Shown here in pieces: positions 31,307 to 42,779 of a stretch of 64,000 nucleotides of DNA. The DNA lies in assembly GCA_943736015.1 (NCBI GenBank), contig OX031063.1, forward strand, positions 4,383,001 through 4,447,000, written 5' to 3'. The notes beneath the pieces were generated by a model, which was given only the letters and a program-made list of their open reading frames with translations, searched no databases and had not been told where the DNA came from. Position numbers and translations under genes: made by a program. The first letter of the stretch is position 1, and every line of letters begins with the position of its first letter. The stretch is from Tridacna crocea. Taxonomy: Eukaryota; Mollusca; Bivalvia; Cardiida; Cardiidae.

Positions 31307-31546
31307 CTCTGTTTTATCTTCAGTTTCAATCTCGGTTTTGATATTAATAGAATTTCCTGCAAATGTACTCATGCTAGATGTTGTGGATGAAGTAGAGGTT
31401 ACGACTGACACTGTACTGGCAGTGGGTCCCTGGGCAGAGGACGTCTCTGAGGAATGGACCTCACTTAGAGACTGGGGCTGAGTGTTGACTTCCATGGCAC
31501 TCTCATGTTTGATCTGCTTGTCTAATCCTACACCAGTCAGACCATT
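31307..31546 (-). CDS. TAZ-gene exon A, copy 4
   Basis: 240 bp, phase 0 to 0, borders intact. Distinctive residues are 'VGLDKQIKHESAMEVN' and 'INIKTEIETEDKTE'. It lies 1788 bp from copy 3, with almost identical intron, which points to recent unequal crossing-over. Confidence 0.7.
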
Positions 31547-31769
31547 CTAAATATAAATTGACATATTTTCAATACTTCTTGCAGTTGACTTTGCATATTG
31601 AAGCAAAAATGATATTAAACAGCTGCAGACATTATGCTTCTGGGCATTTGCTTTCTTATATCCCATGTTTACAACCTCTAAACCGTATACATGTACCCAA
31701 CAATCTTGTGTTTACATTAACCTCAGGTAGAGTGCTTTTGAAAAATATTTTGGAAACAAAGGTAAACAA

Positions 31770-32927
31770 GAGGGCCATTCGCCCTGGAACGCTCACCTTA
31801 GACTATAGCTTATGAGTGAAATTCAATTCTTTGAGCATCTTTGGTAAAGCTTCACCCAAGGAACATCCCTGCCAAGTTTCATCAAGATTGGCCCAGTGGG
31901 TTAGGAGAAGATGATGTTGAAAGAAATTGTTGACGGGCGACAAACGCCGGACATAGGGCAATCAAATATCAAAGCTCTACACCTTCCAGTTTCAAAGAAA
32001 AATTTCATATTTTTCCTTCATTGTCCTATGTTTGAACTTGTGGTTCCCGGGGCTGGGTCAGTTTTAACCAAAGCAGCATCCTTGGAACAAACTTGATAGA
32101 GGTCCACTCAAAGATGCTACATACAAGGTATCAAAGCTCTACACCTTCCCGTTTAAGAGAAAGAGAAATTTAAAATTTTTCCTTCTTTATTCCTATGTTC
32201 CAACCTGTGACCTCCGGGGTATGGCCAGTTTTGATGCAAGGGACATCATATGACCAAACTTGGAAGAGGTCCACAAGAAGATTCTGCATACCAAATATCT
32301 AAGCTCTGCACCTTCAAGTTTCAGAAAAGATTTCTAAAGTTTTCCTTCTTTGTTGCTATGTTCAAAGCTGTGACACCCCCCCCCCCCTGCCCGGGGCATG
32401 GCCAGTTTGTACCCCAAGGGCATAATATGAACAAACTTGGTAGAGATCCACTAGGAATTGCTACAAGCCAAATACCGTTTCATAGCTCTATGCCTTCTAG
32501 TTTTAGAGAAGAATAATTTTAAAATTTTCCTTCTTTGTTCCTATGTCCAACTTGTGACCCCAGGGTTGGGGCCAGTTTTGACCCTAGGGGCATAATTTGA
32601 ACAAACTTGGTAGAGGTCCATTAGGAGGTGCCACATACCAAAAATCAAAGCTCTACGCCTTCTAGTTTCAGAGAAGATTTTCAAAGATTTCGTTTTTTTT
32701 TTTCTTTTAGTTGCAATGGCAACCAGAGTTATGGGTGAAATTAAATTCTTTGAACAATTTTGGTAGAGCTTCACCCAAGAAAACGTTCCTGCCAAGTTTC
32801 ATGAAGATTGGCACAGTGGTTTAGGAGAAGATGTTTAAAGAAATTGTTGACGGACGATTGACGACGGATGTCGGACATAGGGTGATCACAATAGCTGACC
32901 TTTAGCACTTTGTGCTAAGGTGAGCTA
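31770..32927 (+). repeat. Family II repeat in A-exon unit
   Basis: Near-identical in layout to 29985-31130, with a private C-tract ('ccccccccccctgcc' near 32375) and ending 'tgtgctaaggtgagctaa'. Confidence 0.75.
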
Positions 32928-33102
32928 ATTAAGTCACTAGTCCCACGGACTTACGTCATGAAGTGGTGTTATTGTTGAAGCCTGGACAACGACATGACAG
33001 ACAATGGAAATGGCAGGATCACTAAAGTTTGTCTTGAGCACTTGTGCTAAAATAAGCTGAAAAAATGGCTTATTATCAAATAAAAAAAATATAAATCCTT
33101 AC

Positions 33103-33342
33103 CTTTGTTTTATCTTCAGTTTCAATCTCGGTTTTGATGTCAAAAGAATTTCCTGCTAATGTACTCATGCTAGATGTGGTGGATGAAGTAGAGGTTACGA
33201 CTGACACTGTACTGGCAGTGGGTCCCTGGGCAGAGGACGTCTCTGAGGAATGGACCTCACTGAGTGACTGTTGCTGAGTATTGACTTCCATGGCATTCTC
33301 ATGTATGATCTGCTTGTCTATTCCTACACCAGTCAGACCATT
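33103..33342 (-). CDS. TAZ-gene exon A, copy 5
   Basis: 240 bp, phase 0 to 0. The donor is 'aaag' GTAAGG, one base different from the other copies, so the last codon is Lys not Glu ('ETEDKTK'). Other private residues are 'VNTQQQSLSEV' and 'GNSFDIKTE'. It is the first A exon after exon B (38563-38729) in transcription order. Confidence 0.7.
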
Positions 33343-33560
33343 CTAAATATAAATTGACGTATTTTCAATATTTCTTGCAGTTGCCTTTGCATACTGAAGC
33401 AAAACTGATAAGCAGCTGCAGACATTATGCTTCTGGGCATTTGCTTTCTTATATCCCATGTTTACAACCTCTAAACCGTATACATGTACCCAACAATCTT
33501 GTGTTTACATTAACCTCAGGTAGCGTGCTTTTGAAAAATATTTTGGAAACAAAGGTAAAC

Positions 33561-34625
33561 AAGACGGCCATTGGCCGTGGAACGCTCACCTTAGACTATA
33601 GCTTATGTGTGAAATTCAATTCTTTGAGCAACTTTGGTCAGGCATCACTTAAGGAACATCCTTGCCAAGTTTCATCAAGATAGGCCCAGCGCGTTAGGAG
33701 AAGAAGATGTTGAAAGAAATTGTTGACGGGCGACAAACGCCGGACATAGGGCAATCAAAAATCAAAGCTCCACACCTTCCAGTTTCAAAGAAGAATTTCA
33801 AATTTTCCTTCTTTGTCCTATGCTTGAACTTGTGGTCCCCGGGGCTGGGTCAGTTTTAACCAAAGCAGCATCCTTGGAACGAACTTGGTAGAGAACTACT
33901 CAAAGATGCTACATACCAAGTATCAAAGCTCTACACCCTCCCGTTTAAGAGAAAAAGAAATTTAAAATTTAGCTTCTTTGTGCCTCCGGGGTATGGCCAG
34001 TTTTGACGCCAGGGACATTATATGACCAAACTTGGAAGAGGTCCACTAGAAGATTCTGCATACCAAATATCTAAGCTCTGCCCTTCAAGTTTCAGAAAAT
34101 ATTTCTAAAGTTTTCCTTCTTTGTTGCTATGTTCGAACCTGTGACCCCACTGGGGCAGGGCCAGTTTTGACCCCAAGGGCATAATATGAACAAACTTGGT
34201 AGAAATCCGCTAGGAATTGCGACATGCCAAACACTGTATCATAGCTCTATGCCTTCTAGTTTTAGAGAAGAAGAATTTTAAAAATTTCCTTCTTTGTTCC
34301 TATGTCCAACTTATGAACCCCGGGGCGGAGCCAGTTTTGACCCAACGGACATGATTTAAACAACCTTGGTAGAGGTCCACTAGGAAATGCCACATACCAA
34401 ATATCAAAGCTCTACGCCATCTAGTTTCAGAGGAGAAGAATTTTGAAGTTTTCCTTCTTTGTTCCTATGCTCAAACTAGTGACCCCCGGGTTGAGGCCAG
34501 TTTTGACGCCAGGGACATCATTTGAATAAACTTGGTAGAGGTCCACTAGGAGATGCAACAGACCAAATATCAAAGCTCTAACTTTCTAGTTTCTGAGGAA
34601 AAGAATTTCAAAGTTTTCTTCAATT
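33561..34625 (+). repeat. Family II repeat, truncated 3' end
   Basis: Starts 'caagacggccattggccgtg' and carries the usual units to about 34620, but lacks the terminal hairpin and CTAA. It gives way to a different tandem array. Confidence 0.7.
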
Positions 34626-35960
34626 TTTGTCAAGGACTTTAGAAGATATCCCTCTCACAATATAAGCCGCCACACTGCTGCCATTTCAAGCAGGTAAATG
34701 TAGCTAGAGAAATTTGTAGCACCTGCCTGGGTAGCTGAATGGATGTATGGTATTACTTGTGATCTAAAAGGTTTACGAACAGACTGATGCATGGAGAGAC
34801 GAATGCACAATTGACTCATTGGTCACTGGCTTTGACCAAGCAATAAAAATATGAGGTTCTATGAAAATATGAGCAAAAGTTGGAGATACACTGATAAAAA
34901 ATTAAATTTGACAGGAGGTCCCCTTTTTCCATGATACAGTGATAAATTGCAAAACCCTGACAACGTGTGCTAGGTCGCATGATCTGTGAAAATCTCATCC
35001 AAATCTACTGAGATATGTCCAGTAATTGAAGAGATTCTGGTGAAAAATGAAATTATAACATGAAGTCCCCTTATTCCATGATGCAGCTACATATCCCAAA
35101 ACTTTGACAATATGCAGTAGGTGACAGAATCATGTGAAAATTCCATCCAAATCTGCCAAGAAATGTGGGAAGCCTTGTGTTAGGTCACATGATAATGTGA
35201 AAATTCCATTAAAATCTGCCAAGAAATGTGGGAGGAGTTGTCTTCACAACAAATAGAATGAAATAAAACATGAAGCCCCATTTTTTCATGACGCAGCTAC
35301 AAATCGCAAAACCTTGAGAATATGCTATAGGTCAGATGATGAGAAACATTCTGTGATTTTTTTTTTCAATTCTGTCGAGAAATATGGGACGAGTTGCAGT
35401 CACAAGAAATAAAATGAAATAAAACATGAAGCCCCCTTTTTTCATGATACAGCTACAAATCACAAAATGTTGACAATATGCAATAGGTCAAATGACGAAA
35501 AATATTCTGTCAAAATTCTATTCAATTCCGTCAAGAAATGTGGAAGGAGTTGCCTTCACAAGAAATGGAATGAAATATAACATGAAACCCCCTTTTTCCA
35601 TAACACCTTATTACAAAAACAAGGGCAAATAACTGTGGTGTTGCACGGTCAATGTAGGTAAAACTTTTTTCCTTGCATTTCCCAATGGAGGTTGACAGAT
35701 ATGACAAGTTTAATGTAAAAACTCTGTATAGTTTCGAAGACAAGACTCCAAACATCGAAAGTGTGCTTAAGTGTAACTTAAGTGAAACTTAAAATCGCTC
35801 TTAGTAGGCCATTTTGCATCAAATCAAAAAAACAAAAAAAGCGTCTGGGCAGAATGGAAATTCCGTCCAATGGTATTGGAGATGTTTGCCGGGACGGACG
35901 GACAGAAGGACGGACAACGCTAAACCTATATCGCTCCGCCTACGGCGGGGGAATAACAAA
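34626..35960 (+). repeat. Tandem array, ~150-180-bp units, hairpin end
   Basis: Five units with 'aacatgaagtccccttattc'-like, 'atgcagctacaaatc' and 'caagaaatgtgggaggagtt'. The right end has 'gacggacggacagaagg' and then 'cgctccgcctacggcgggg', another hairpin terminus. Nothing coding seen. Confidence 0.6.
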
Positions 35961-36431
35961 CTTGGTAGAGGTCCACTAGGAGATGCTACATACCAAATAT
36001 CAAAGTTCTGCGCCTTCAAGTTTCAGAGGAGAAGATTTTTAAAGTTTTCCTTCTTTGTTCCTACTCGTTATCCCCCGGGGCGGGGCCAGTTTTGACCCTA
36101 GGGGCATAATTTGAACAAACTTGGTAGAGGGTCCATTAGGAGATGCTACATACCAAATATCAAAGCTCTACGCCTTCTACTTTCAGAGAAGAAGATTTTC
36201 AAAGATTTCGTTTTTTTTCCTTTTTGTTGCCATGGCAACCAGAGTTATGGGTAGAATTAAATTCTTTGAACAATTCTAGTAGAGCCTCAGCCAAGGAACA
36301 TTCTTGCCAAGTTTCGTGAAGATTGGCCCAGTGGTTTAGGAGGATAAGATGTTTAAAGAAATTGTTGACGGACGACGGATATAGGGCGATCACAATAGCT
36401 CACCTTAAGCACTTTGTGCTAAGGTGAGCTA
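35961..36431 (+). repeat. Family II repeat fragment
   Basis: Two units ('aacttggtagaggtccacta' and 'ggttgcc' block) ending with TTAAGCACTTTGTGCTAA and 'ggtgagctaa' at 36401-36431. Its 5' end was replaced by the preceding array. Confidence 0.7.
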
Positions 36432-37600
36432 ACAAGAGGACCATGATGGTCCTATATTGCGCACCTTAGTACTAAGCAGTTAAGGTCTACAATGAAGATA
36501 AATACCAAATATTGAGGTTCAAGGCCAAATGATAATGAAACAAGAATGGCAAATTGTCGCAACATATGCCCATCCCAACGGCAGTTGTCGAGGAGGTAAA
36601 ATAGTTGCAAAGGGTAGGCAATACAACAAACATGTTCACCAAGTCTCAAGTCAATTTGACATACCAAATATCAAAGCTCTCGGAAGAATTTTAAAGTTTT
36701 CCTTTTTTGTCCCTATGTTTAGAACTTGTGACTTCCTGGGAGGGGCCAGTTTTGACCTCTGGGGCATCTTATGAGCAAACCTGGTAGAGGTCCACTAGTA
36801 GATGCTACATACTAAATATTAAAGCTCTACACCTCCTAGTTTCAGAGAAGAAGAATTTAATTTTATTCCTTTTTAGTTCCCATGTTTAAACCTGTGACCT
36901 CCGGGGCTGGACCAATTATGACCCCAGGGGCATCATATGAATAGACTTGGTAAAGGTCCACTAGGTGATGCTATATACCAAATATCAAAGATCAAAATCT
37001 TCTGGTTTCAAAGAAGAAGAATTTTAAAGTTTTCCTTTTTTCCCCATGTTCAAACTTGTGACCCTCGGGCCAAGGCCAGTTTGGACCCCACAGGCATGAT
37101 ATGAAGAAATATGGAAGAGGTTTACTAGAAGATCCTTCATGCACAATATCAAAGCTCTACTCCTTCCAGTTTCAGAGAAGAAGAAGTTTTCCTTCTTTGT
37201 TTATTATGTTCAAACTTGTGACCACCGGGGCGGAGCCAGTTTTGACCCCAGGGGCATCATATGAAAAATCTTGGTAGAGGTCTACTAGGAGATGCTACAT
37301 ACCAAATATCAAAGCTCTACGCCTTCTAGTTTCAGAGAAGAAGATTTTGAAAGATTTTGCTATTTCTTTTCCTTCTGGTTGCCATGGCAAGCAGAATTAT
37401 TGGTGGAATTCAATCTCTTGAATATCGTTGATAGAACTTCACCTAAGGAACATCCCTGCCAAGTTTCATTAAGATTGGTCCAGCGGCTTAGGAGAAGATG
37501 ATGTTTAAAAAATTGTGGACGACGGAGGACGCACGACGGACGACGGTCATTGGGCGATCACAAAAGCTCACCATGAGCACTTCGTGCTCAGGTGAGCTAA
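36432..37600 (+). repeat. Helitron-like repeat, family II, full copy
   Basis: 5' 'caagaggaccatgatggtcc', six to seven units, a 'ggttgccatggcaagc' block, a GACGGACGACGG tract and 3' 'gagcacttcgtgctcagg', 'tgagctaaaaa'. Confidence 0.78.
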
Positions 37601-38127
37601 AAAGGCAAAACCAAGGAAGAGGGCCAATACATTTGTTACATTTGTGATTGATAGTCATAAAACTAAGAAAGCTTTATTGCGTAAAAAAATACACAGAAAA
37701 AATAAGCCTGGCTCCGACCATTCACAAAAGTAGCACAATACTACGGGGTGTAACCATGTCTCATTTATACCAAATATCAATAATTCTGACAAAGATTATT
37801 TGGACCAGACAATAATTTCTAAAGATTATCCAGCATTTTCTCTTTTTTTTTCCCAACGATATTTTCTATTCTTTCTCAGGCATTCTTCAGTTTTTTTTGG
37901 ATCCCATGTAAATACTTTCGATTTGGACTAGTCTAAGAATTCGTAATTTAGTAAAGGGTAAACTCAAGCACAGATGTTTCAATAATGTGCACAGAAACGT
38001 TTTAACATGTGGTAACAGTTAAGCTGATACACGATGTTTCTAGAAAAAATTGTGGGAGATGGATTGACGTAATTGTCCTGTTTACAAATAATGTTTTCAA
38101 TGTCACTAAAGAGTCATTTTTTGTTCT

Positions 38128-38356
38128 TTAACCCTTTACCCCATGAGGCATTTTTATGGTATCTCTAATTGACCCTAAATAACAGCAAGGATGAAGCTGT
38201 TTTTTATGTGTATTTGACACCTTTTGATAGCATAGAAAACACTGTGGCAAAAGGTGAAATTGCTCGTCACGAGCAATTTCACCTTTTGCCACAATGTTTT
38301 CCAAAGGCTCCTACAAGCAATGCGTAGAAATGAGTATCTATGGAGTAAAGGGTTAA
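38128..38356. mobile_element. TTAA MITE, copy 9, fully diverged hairpin
   Basis: TTAACCCTTTACCCCATGAGG to 'gagtaaagggttaa', TTAA at both sides. The central arms read 'ggcaaaaggtgaaattgctc' and the exact complement, different in sequence from the other copies but still perfectly self-complementary. It is absent from the paralogous site near 15950. Confidence 0.85.
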
Positions 38357-38562
38357 AGTTTCTATTCTTAGCATAAAATTCTATTTACATCACTTCATGA
38401 CATAGCAGAGTCTGAAATTACTGCCTGTTACAGGATTAATTTTGAAATGGATTAATTTCATACCCAAATGAGAGGAGTATCCGAATGAGTGAATAAAAAA
38501 ACATGTATAGTACTTCAAAAGTTAGCAAATGGCTCTAATCCAAGAACTTAAACGAAACTTAC

Positions 38563-38729
38563 CAGCAGTTGTGTTGTAGGTGGTTGTGGAACTTGCATCT
38601 TGCCAGGTATCAGTCGTATTTTTCGAGAGCCAACTTTGGGCTTTCTGATTCTCAGGTCTTCCACGACAGATGGAATATTATCCATTTCTGCCATTCCAAT
38701 ACTGGGTGTGGGGTTTGCCATTGAATTGT
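38563..38729 (-). CDS. TAZ-gene linker exon B, copy 1
   Basis: Acceptor 'aaattttcag' above 38729 and donor GTAAGTTTCG below 38563. 167 bp, phase 1 to phase 0. The peptide has 'MANPTPSIGMAEMDNIPSVV', a basic 'RIRKPKVGSRKIR' stretch and ends 'GKMQVPQPPTTQLL'. Its entry phase fits the TAZ2 exon (42780) and its exit phase fits exon A. The basic patch could be a nuclear localisation signal (inference). No known domain. Confidence 0.65.
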
Positions 38730-38789
38730 CTGAAAATTTAGAAAAATGATATGAAAACACATAGACTTACCCACCTAAAATGTGAGTTT

Positions 38790-39440
38790 CTGACTTAATA
38801 CCCCCGCCAGCACTTTGACGGAGAAAAAGTGTCAAGTTCAAGGGGAGATAATTCCTGAACAGGAAGAGCTGACACTTCTCAAAAATTCAGGTGAGCGATC
38901 AAGGGACATCTTGGCCCTCTTGTTTCTTTTTCTAACGCTAATTGTAATTCAATTTTTTTTTTTCATTCTTTCTTCTCGTTCTAATTCTTTTTAATACCCC
39001 CGCAAAATGAATGTTTTCGGGGGTATACTGGAATCAGCCTGTCTGTCCGTGTGTCTGTCTGTGTGTCCGTCCGTCTGTCCGTCCGTGTGTCCAAAATACT
39101 AGTAATTTTGTGTCGCAAACTCCTCCTACAGTTTTCCTTCAACTGTATTGAAACTTTGCACATATACTGATCATATATTGAAGACATGCAAGAAGCAATT
39201 TTCATAGAAAATTTTATTTGGTTGCAATGGCAACCAGAGTTTTTTCCTGGAATCTAATTCTGTGAACAAAAACCCAAGGTACATTCCAGCCAAGTTTGGT
39301 CCAAATCTGCGCAGCACTTTAGGAGGAAAGAATGTTCATAGAAATTGTTGACGTCGGACGACGAATGATGGACGACGCTAGACAGATACAGGGTGATCCT
39401 AAAGCTCCCCTTAGGCACGTTGTGCTCAGGTGAGCTAAAA
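38790..39440 (+). repeat. Fragments of three interspersed repeats
   Basis: 38795-38935 holds a reversed family I 5' end ('aggtgagcgatcaagg', 'cttggccctcttg'). 38990-39140 holds an 'aatacccccgcaaaatgaat' element with a GTCCGTCCGTC tract, and 39180-39440 a family I 3' end ('ggttgcaatggcaaccag', 'gcacgttgtgctcaggtgag'). Confidence 0.65.
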
Positions 39441-39521
39441 AGATGAATTAAAATAGTTAATACCTGACTATTAGCACCTGTTCCATGATATTCCAACACA
39501 AATACAACATACGTATATGAT

Positions 39522-39846
39522 TTGTACATTGAAAATTTAAAACCAGTGAAACATCATCCATATAAAATGAATCACAAGAAATTGGAGCATCTTAGAGAGG
39601 AAATCAAGTATCTGTTGGACAATGACTTTATTGATCCTAGCCAAAGTGAATGGAGTTCTCCCTGTTTTCTTGTACAAAAGTCTGATAGAATTTTTCGTAT
39701 GTGCACCGACTACAAAAAAGTTAATACTGTGACCAAGACTGATTCGTTTCCAGTGCCAAGAGCAGATGACCACATTCACAATATTAGTCATACAGAAATA
39801 TTAAATATGTTACTAAATTTGATCCTCTAAAACGATTTTGGCAAAA
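39522..39846 (+). pseudogene. Gmr1-like reverse transcriptase fragment, second copy
   Basis: The plus strand reads 'KHHPYKMNHKKLEHLREEIK', 'YLLDNDFIDPSQSEWSSPC' and 'TKTDSFPVPRADDHI', the RT N-terminal region matching the minus-strand element at 4.3-4.5 kb. After a frameshift it continues 'IKYVTKFDPLKRFWQ' and stops at about 39846, where LTR-like sequence begins. No catalytic YxDD is present. It is an internally deleted copy. Confidence 0.8.
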
Positions 39847-39849
39847 CAT

Positions 39850-40080
39850 ACAGCATTTCTAAGTTTGAGGGACTTATTCTATTTCTTGTTCTAAGATTAA
39901 AAATTGTCAAAATTTTATTAAAACTTTCAAACTCTTATTGTACACTTTTGTCTTTGTGCATTGATATTGTTCATTGTTAAGAGGCTTGTTGCTGTTTTTT
40001 TTTTCTTTCTTGTTATGCTTGGGTCGTAACAATACTTTTAGGTAAAACTAGGAATTTTTGTGTAAAAATGTGTTATGGTT
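39850..40080 (+). repeat. LTR-like segment of second Gmr1-type copy
   Basis: Matches the complement of 8880-9140 through 'acttattctatttcttgtt', 'attgtcaaaatttt', 'aggcttgttgctg'-like and 'tgcttgggtcg'-like words. It lies directly after the RT fragment, so RT to LTR was deleted in between. Confidence 0.55.
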
Positions 40081-40531
40081 GCCAAGGTTACAGTAATTTT
40101 GTAAGCATTTTAACCTCAACCTAATTGTTTTCAGCTAAATTTGAATACAAAGTACTTTAAAGATTTTTTTACAGAAAAGTCGGAAAAAATCTAAGGAAGG
40201 CACTTTGTTTGATAACTCGGTTTTCCTTGCATAATTCTTAAAACTTTTCTTCAGACGTTTTGTGAATTCAAAATTGCAAAATAGGTCTAGGCCCCGTTCT
40301 ACGAATATATGAAAGAAAATCAACTCATCTGGATGTAAAATAAAGATACCATAATATTTAGCTCTGATTTTATATAAATTATACTAGAAATGTGTCACAA
40401 ACATGGATTTCCCCCTTCTAACATACAAAATGTCTCAAATGGTAGAAAAGTTTCGACTTTCAGAAAATTTATCAATCCCGAGAGATAGTTCATGGAATCG
40501 GAATAGTCCTTCTTGTAAGCGCCATTCCTAC
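40081..40531. other. No recognisable feature
   Basis: AT-rich, no coding signal on either strand. Confidence 0.4.
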
Positions 40532-40754
40532 ATAGCCCTTTCCCAAACAACAAATTTTGGATCCTTCTAAACCGAAAGAGTTCATAGATGACGATTTTGG
40601 ATTTGGAGAAAATTGCAGAAAGTTCTCAAGAAGGGTAGAAAACACTGTGGGAAAAGGAATAACTGTTTGTTACGAGCAATTTCTCTTTTTCCCACAGTGT
40701 TTTCAGACTTACAGCAGAAGCGTAAAAACCAGGGCTTGTTTGGGAAAGGGTTAA
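40532..40754. mobile_element. TTAA MITE, copy 10, CCCTTTCCC subtype
   Basis: Left 'agccctttcccaaacaac', right 'tgtttgggaaagggttaa'. The hairpin core at about 40633-40700 is imperfect ('ataactgttt' against 'acgagcaatt'). The left TTAA is mutated. Confidence 0.75.
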
Positions 40755-40788
40755 TAATCTCTTCAGTTTGATGAAGTATCACGACAAA

Positions 40789-41045
40789 CGGAGTGCAACA
40801 CGCGAAAAGGGTCATTCGGACATTTGCGTAAAGTGTCGTCTCTGATCAGCGTGTGCACTCCGCACAGGCTAATCCAAAACGACACTTTCCGATTTTATGT
40901 GATTTTCTGTTTTACGCAAGTCCACTGTAGCACAAAATCTAATGTAGTCGTAAAGTGCCGTCTCGGATTAGCCTGCGCGGACTGCGCAGGCTAATCCGGG
41001 ACGACACTTTACGCAAATGTCCGAATGCCCCTTTTCGCGTGTTGC
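40789..41045. mobile_element. Near-palindromic MITE with 8-bp direct repeats
   Basis: ACGACAAA flanks it at 40781-40788 and 41046-41053. Long inverted ends: 'gcaacacgcgaaaaggg', 'catttgcgtaaagtgtcgtc' and their complements. Internal 'ctgcgcaggctaatccg' words are also palindromic. An 8-bp duplication would suit a hAT-type transposase (inference). A related piece lies at 43457-43620. Confidence 0.75.
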
Positions 41046-41213
41046 ACGACAAATATCAGTGGGGTAAAGGGTTATGGCCTGCACAAATTTAACAACTAAG
41101 GGAGATAACTCGTGGAATAACTCTGGTGTCATGGCTCTTCCATAGCAAAAGAACTTTAGCACGCAACTCATCATCTATTCAAAGTGTTCATTTGTACCAT
41201 ACAATATTAGCTC

Positions 41214-41438
41214 TTAAGCCATTACCACACAATCCCTTCTTTTGACGCCCATGAGAAAGAAGCCTTTAGAAAACGTGGGAAAAGGAGAAAATGCTGGTAA
41301 CAAGCATTTTCTCCTTTTTCCACAATATTTTTAGTCTTCCCAAATCAAATTTCGATTCTTCTGTCACATTTATTTTGTCGTCTGCAAATGCTTTTAATTT
41401 GGACCAGTCTATAAATTTGTCGTTTGGTAAAGATTTAA
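41214..41438. mobile_element. TTAA MITE, copy 11
   Basis: TTAA at 41214-41217 and 41435-41438, left 'gccattaccacacaatccc', core at about 41275-41330, right 'cgtttggtaaagatttaa'. A truncated reversed copy (41435-41560) follows and shares the right TTAA. Confidence 0.78.
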
Positions 41439-41559
41439 GCAAACGACAAAATTTTAGACTGGTCAAAATTGAAAGCATTTGCAGATAACAAAATGAATGT
41501 GATTAACTAATTGATGTTTTTTTTAAGGAATGGGAAAAGGAGAAAATGCTGGTTTTATC

Positions 41560-42763
41560 ATACTATTTTAAAAGTTAGTAAGACAAACATTCTGACCAAA
41601 TTTCAAGATTATTGGACTGAGAATGTGGCCTCTAGTGTATATACAAGATTTTCTTAAGGTTTCAACCAGTCCCCTGACATGACCTTTTTTCAAGCTCATT
41701 TAAGCTATGATCATGACAGCATTCTGACCAACTTTCATGAGTATTGGACAGAAAATGTGGTTTCTGGAAGGGACACAAGGTTTTTCTAAGATTTGACCTA
41801 GTGATCTAGTTTTTGACCCAACATGACCCATTTTCAACCTCGTCTCAGATATCATCAAGAAAAACAATCTGACCATATTTTTCACGTGTATTGGACATAA
41901 AATGTGGCCTCCAGAGCATATACAAGGTTTTTCCGAGATTTGACCGGGTAACCTCGTTTTTGACCCGACATGATCCTTTTTCTCAAACTGGTACTGAAGA
42001 GCATCAAGGCAATCATTCTGACCAACTTTCAAGAGTATGGGACATAAAATGTGGCCTCTAGAGCGTACACAAGCCTTTCTAAGATTTGGCCTAGTGATCT
42101 AGTTTTTGACCAAATATGGCACATTTTGAAACTCCTCTCAGATATCATCAAACAAACATTCTGACTAATTTTCAAGAGTATCGGACTGAAAATATGGCGT
42201 CTAGAGCTACACAAGCTTTCTCTAAGATTTGACCTAGTCACCTAGGTTTTGACCCAACATGACCCATTTTCAGACTCATCTGAGATATCAACAAGACAAA
42301 CATTCTGACCAACTTTTATGAGTATCGGACTGATAACGTGGCCTCTAGAGCATACCTAAGTTTTTTTTTCTTTTTTCTTTTTTTAATAGATTTGACCTGG
42401 TAACCTAGTTTTTGACCCAACATGACCCTTTTTCAAACTTATCTGAGATACTATCAAGGCAAACATTCTGACAAACTTTCAGAAGTATTGGACATAAAAT
42501 GTGGCCACTAGAGCATGCACGAGGTTTTTCTAAGATTTGACCTAGTGACCTAGTTCTTGACTCGACAGTTTCAAAATTGTTAGGGTTATCATAAAGGCAA
42601 ACATTCCGACCATATTCAATGAGTATCTGACAAAAATTGTAGCCTCTAGAGGATACACAAGATAAAAAGTTGATGACAGACTACAGATGATGGCTGCTGG
42701 ACGACGGACGCAGCATTATCACAAAACTTTACTATGAGCACTTTGTGCTGAGGTGGGCTAAAA
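41560..42763 (+). repeat. Helitron-like repeat, family V, forward
   Basis: Eight units of about 145-150 bp ('acattctgaccaactttc', 'aaaatgtggcctctagag', 'tttgacctagtgacctag'). A GGACGACGGACG tract follows, then hairpin GAGCAC-TTT-GTGCT (42736-42749) and CTAA (42758-42761). It ends only about 17 bp from the TAZ2 exon border. Confidence 0.8.
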
Positions 42764-42779
42764 ATTGTGAGAGGCTTAC

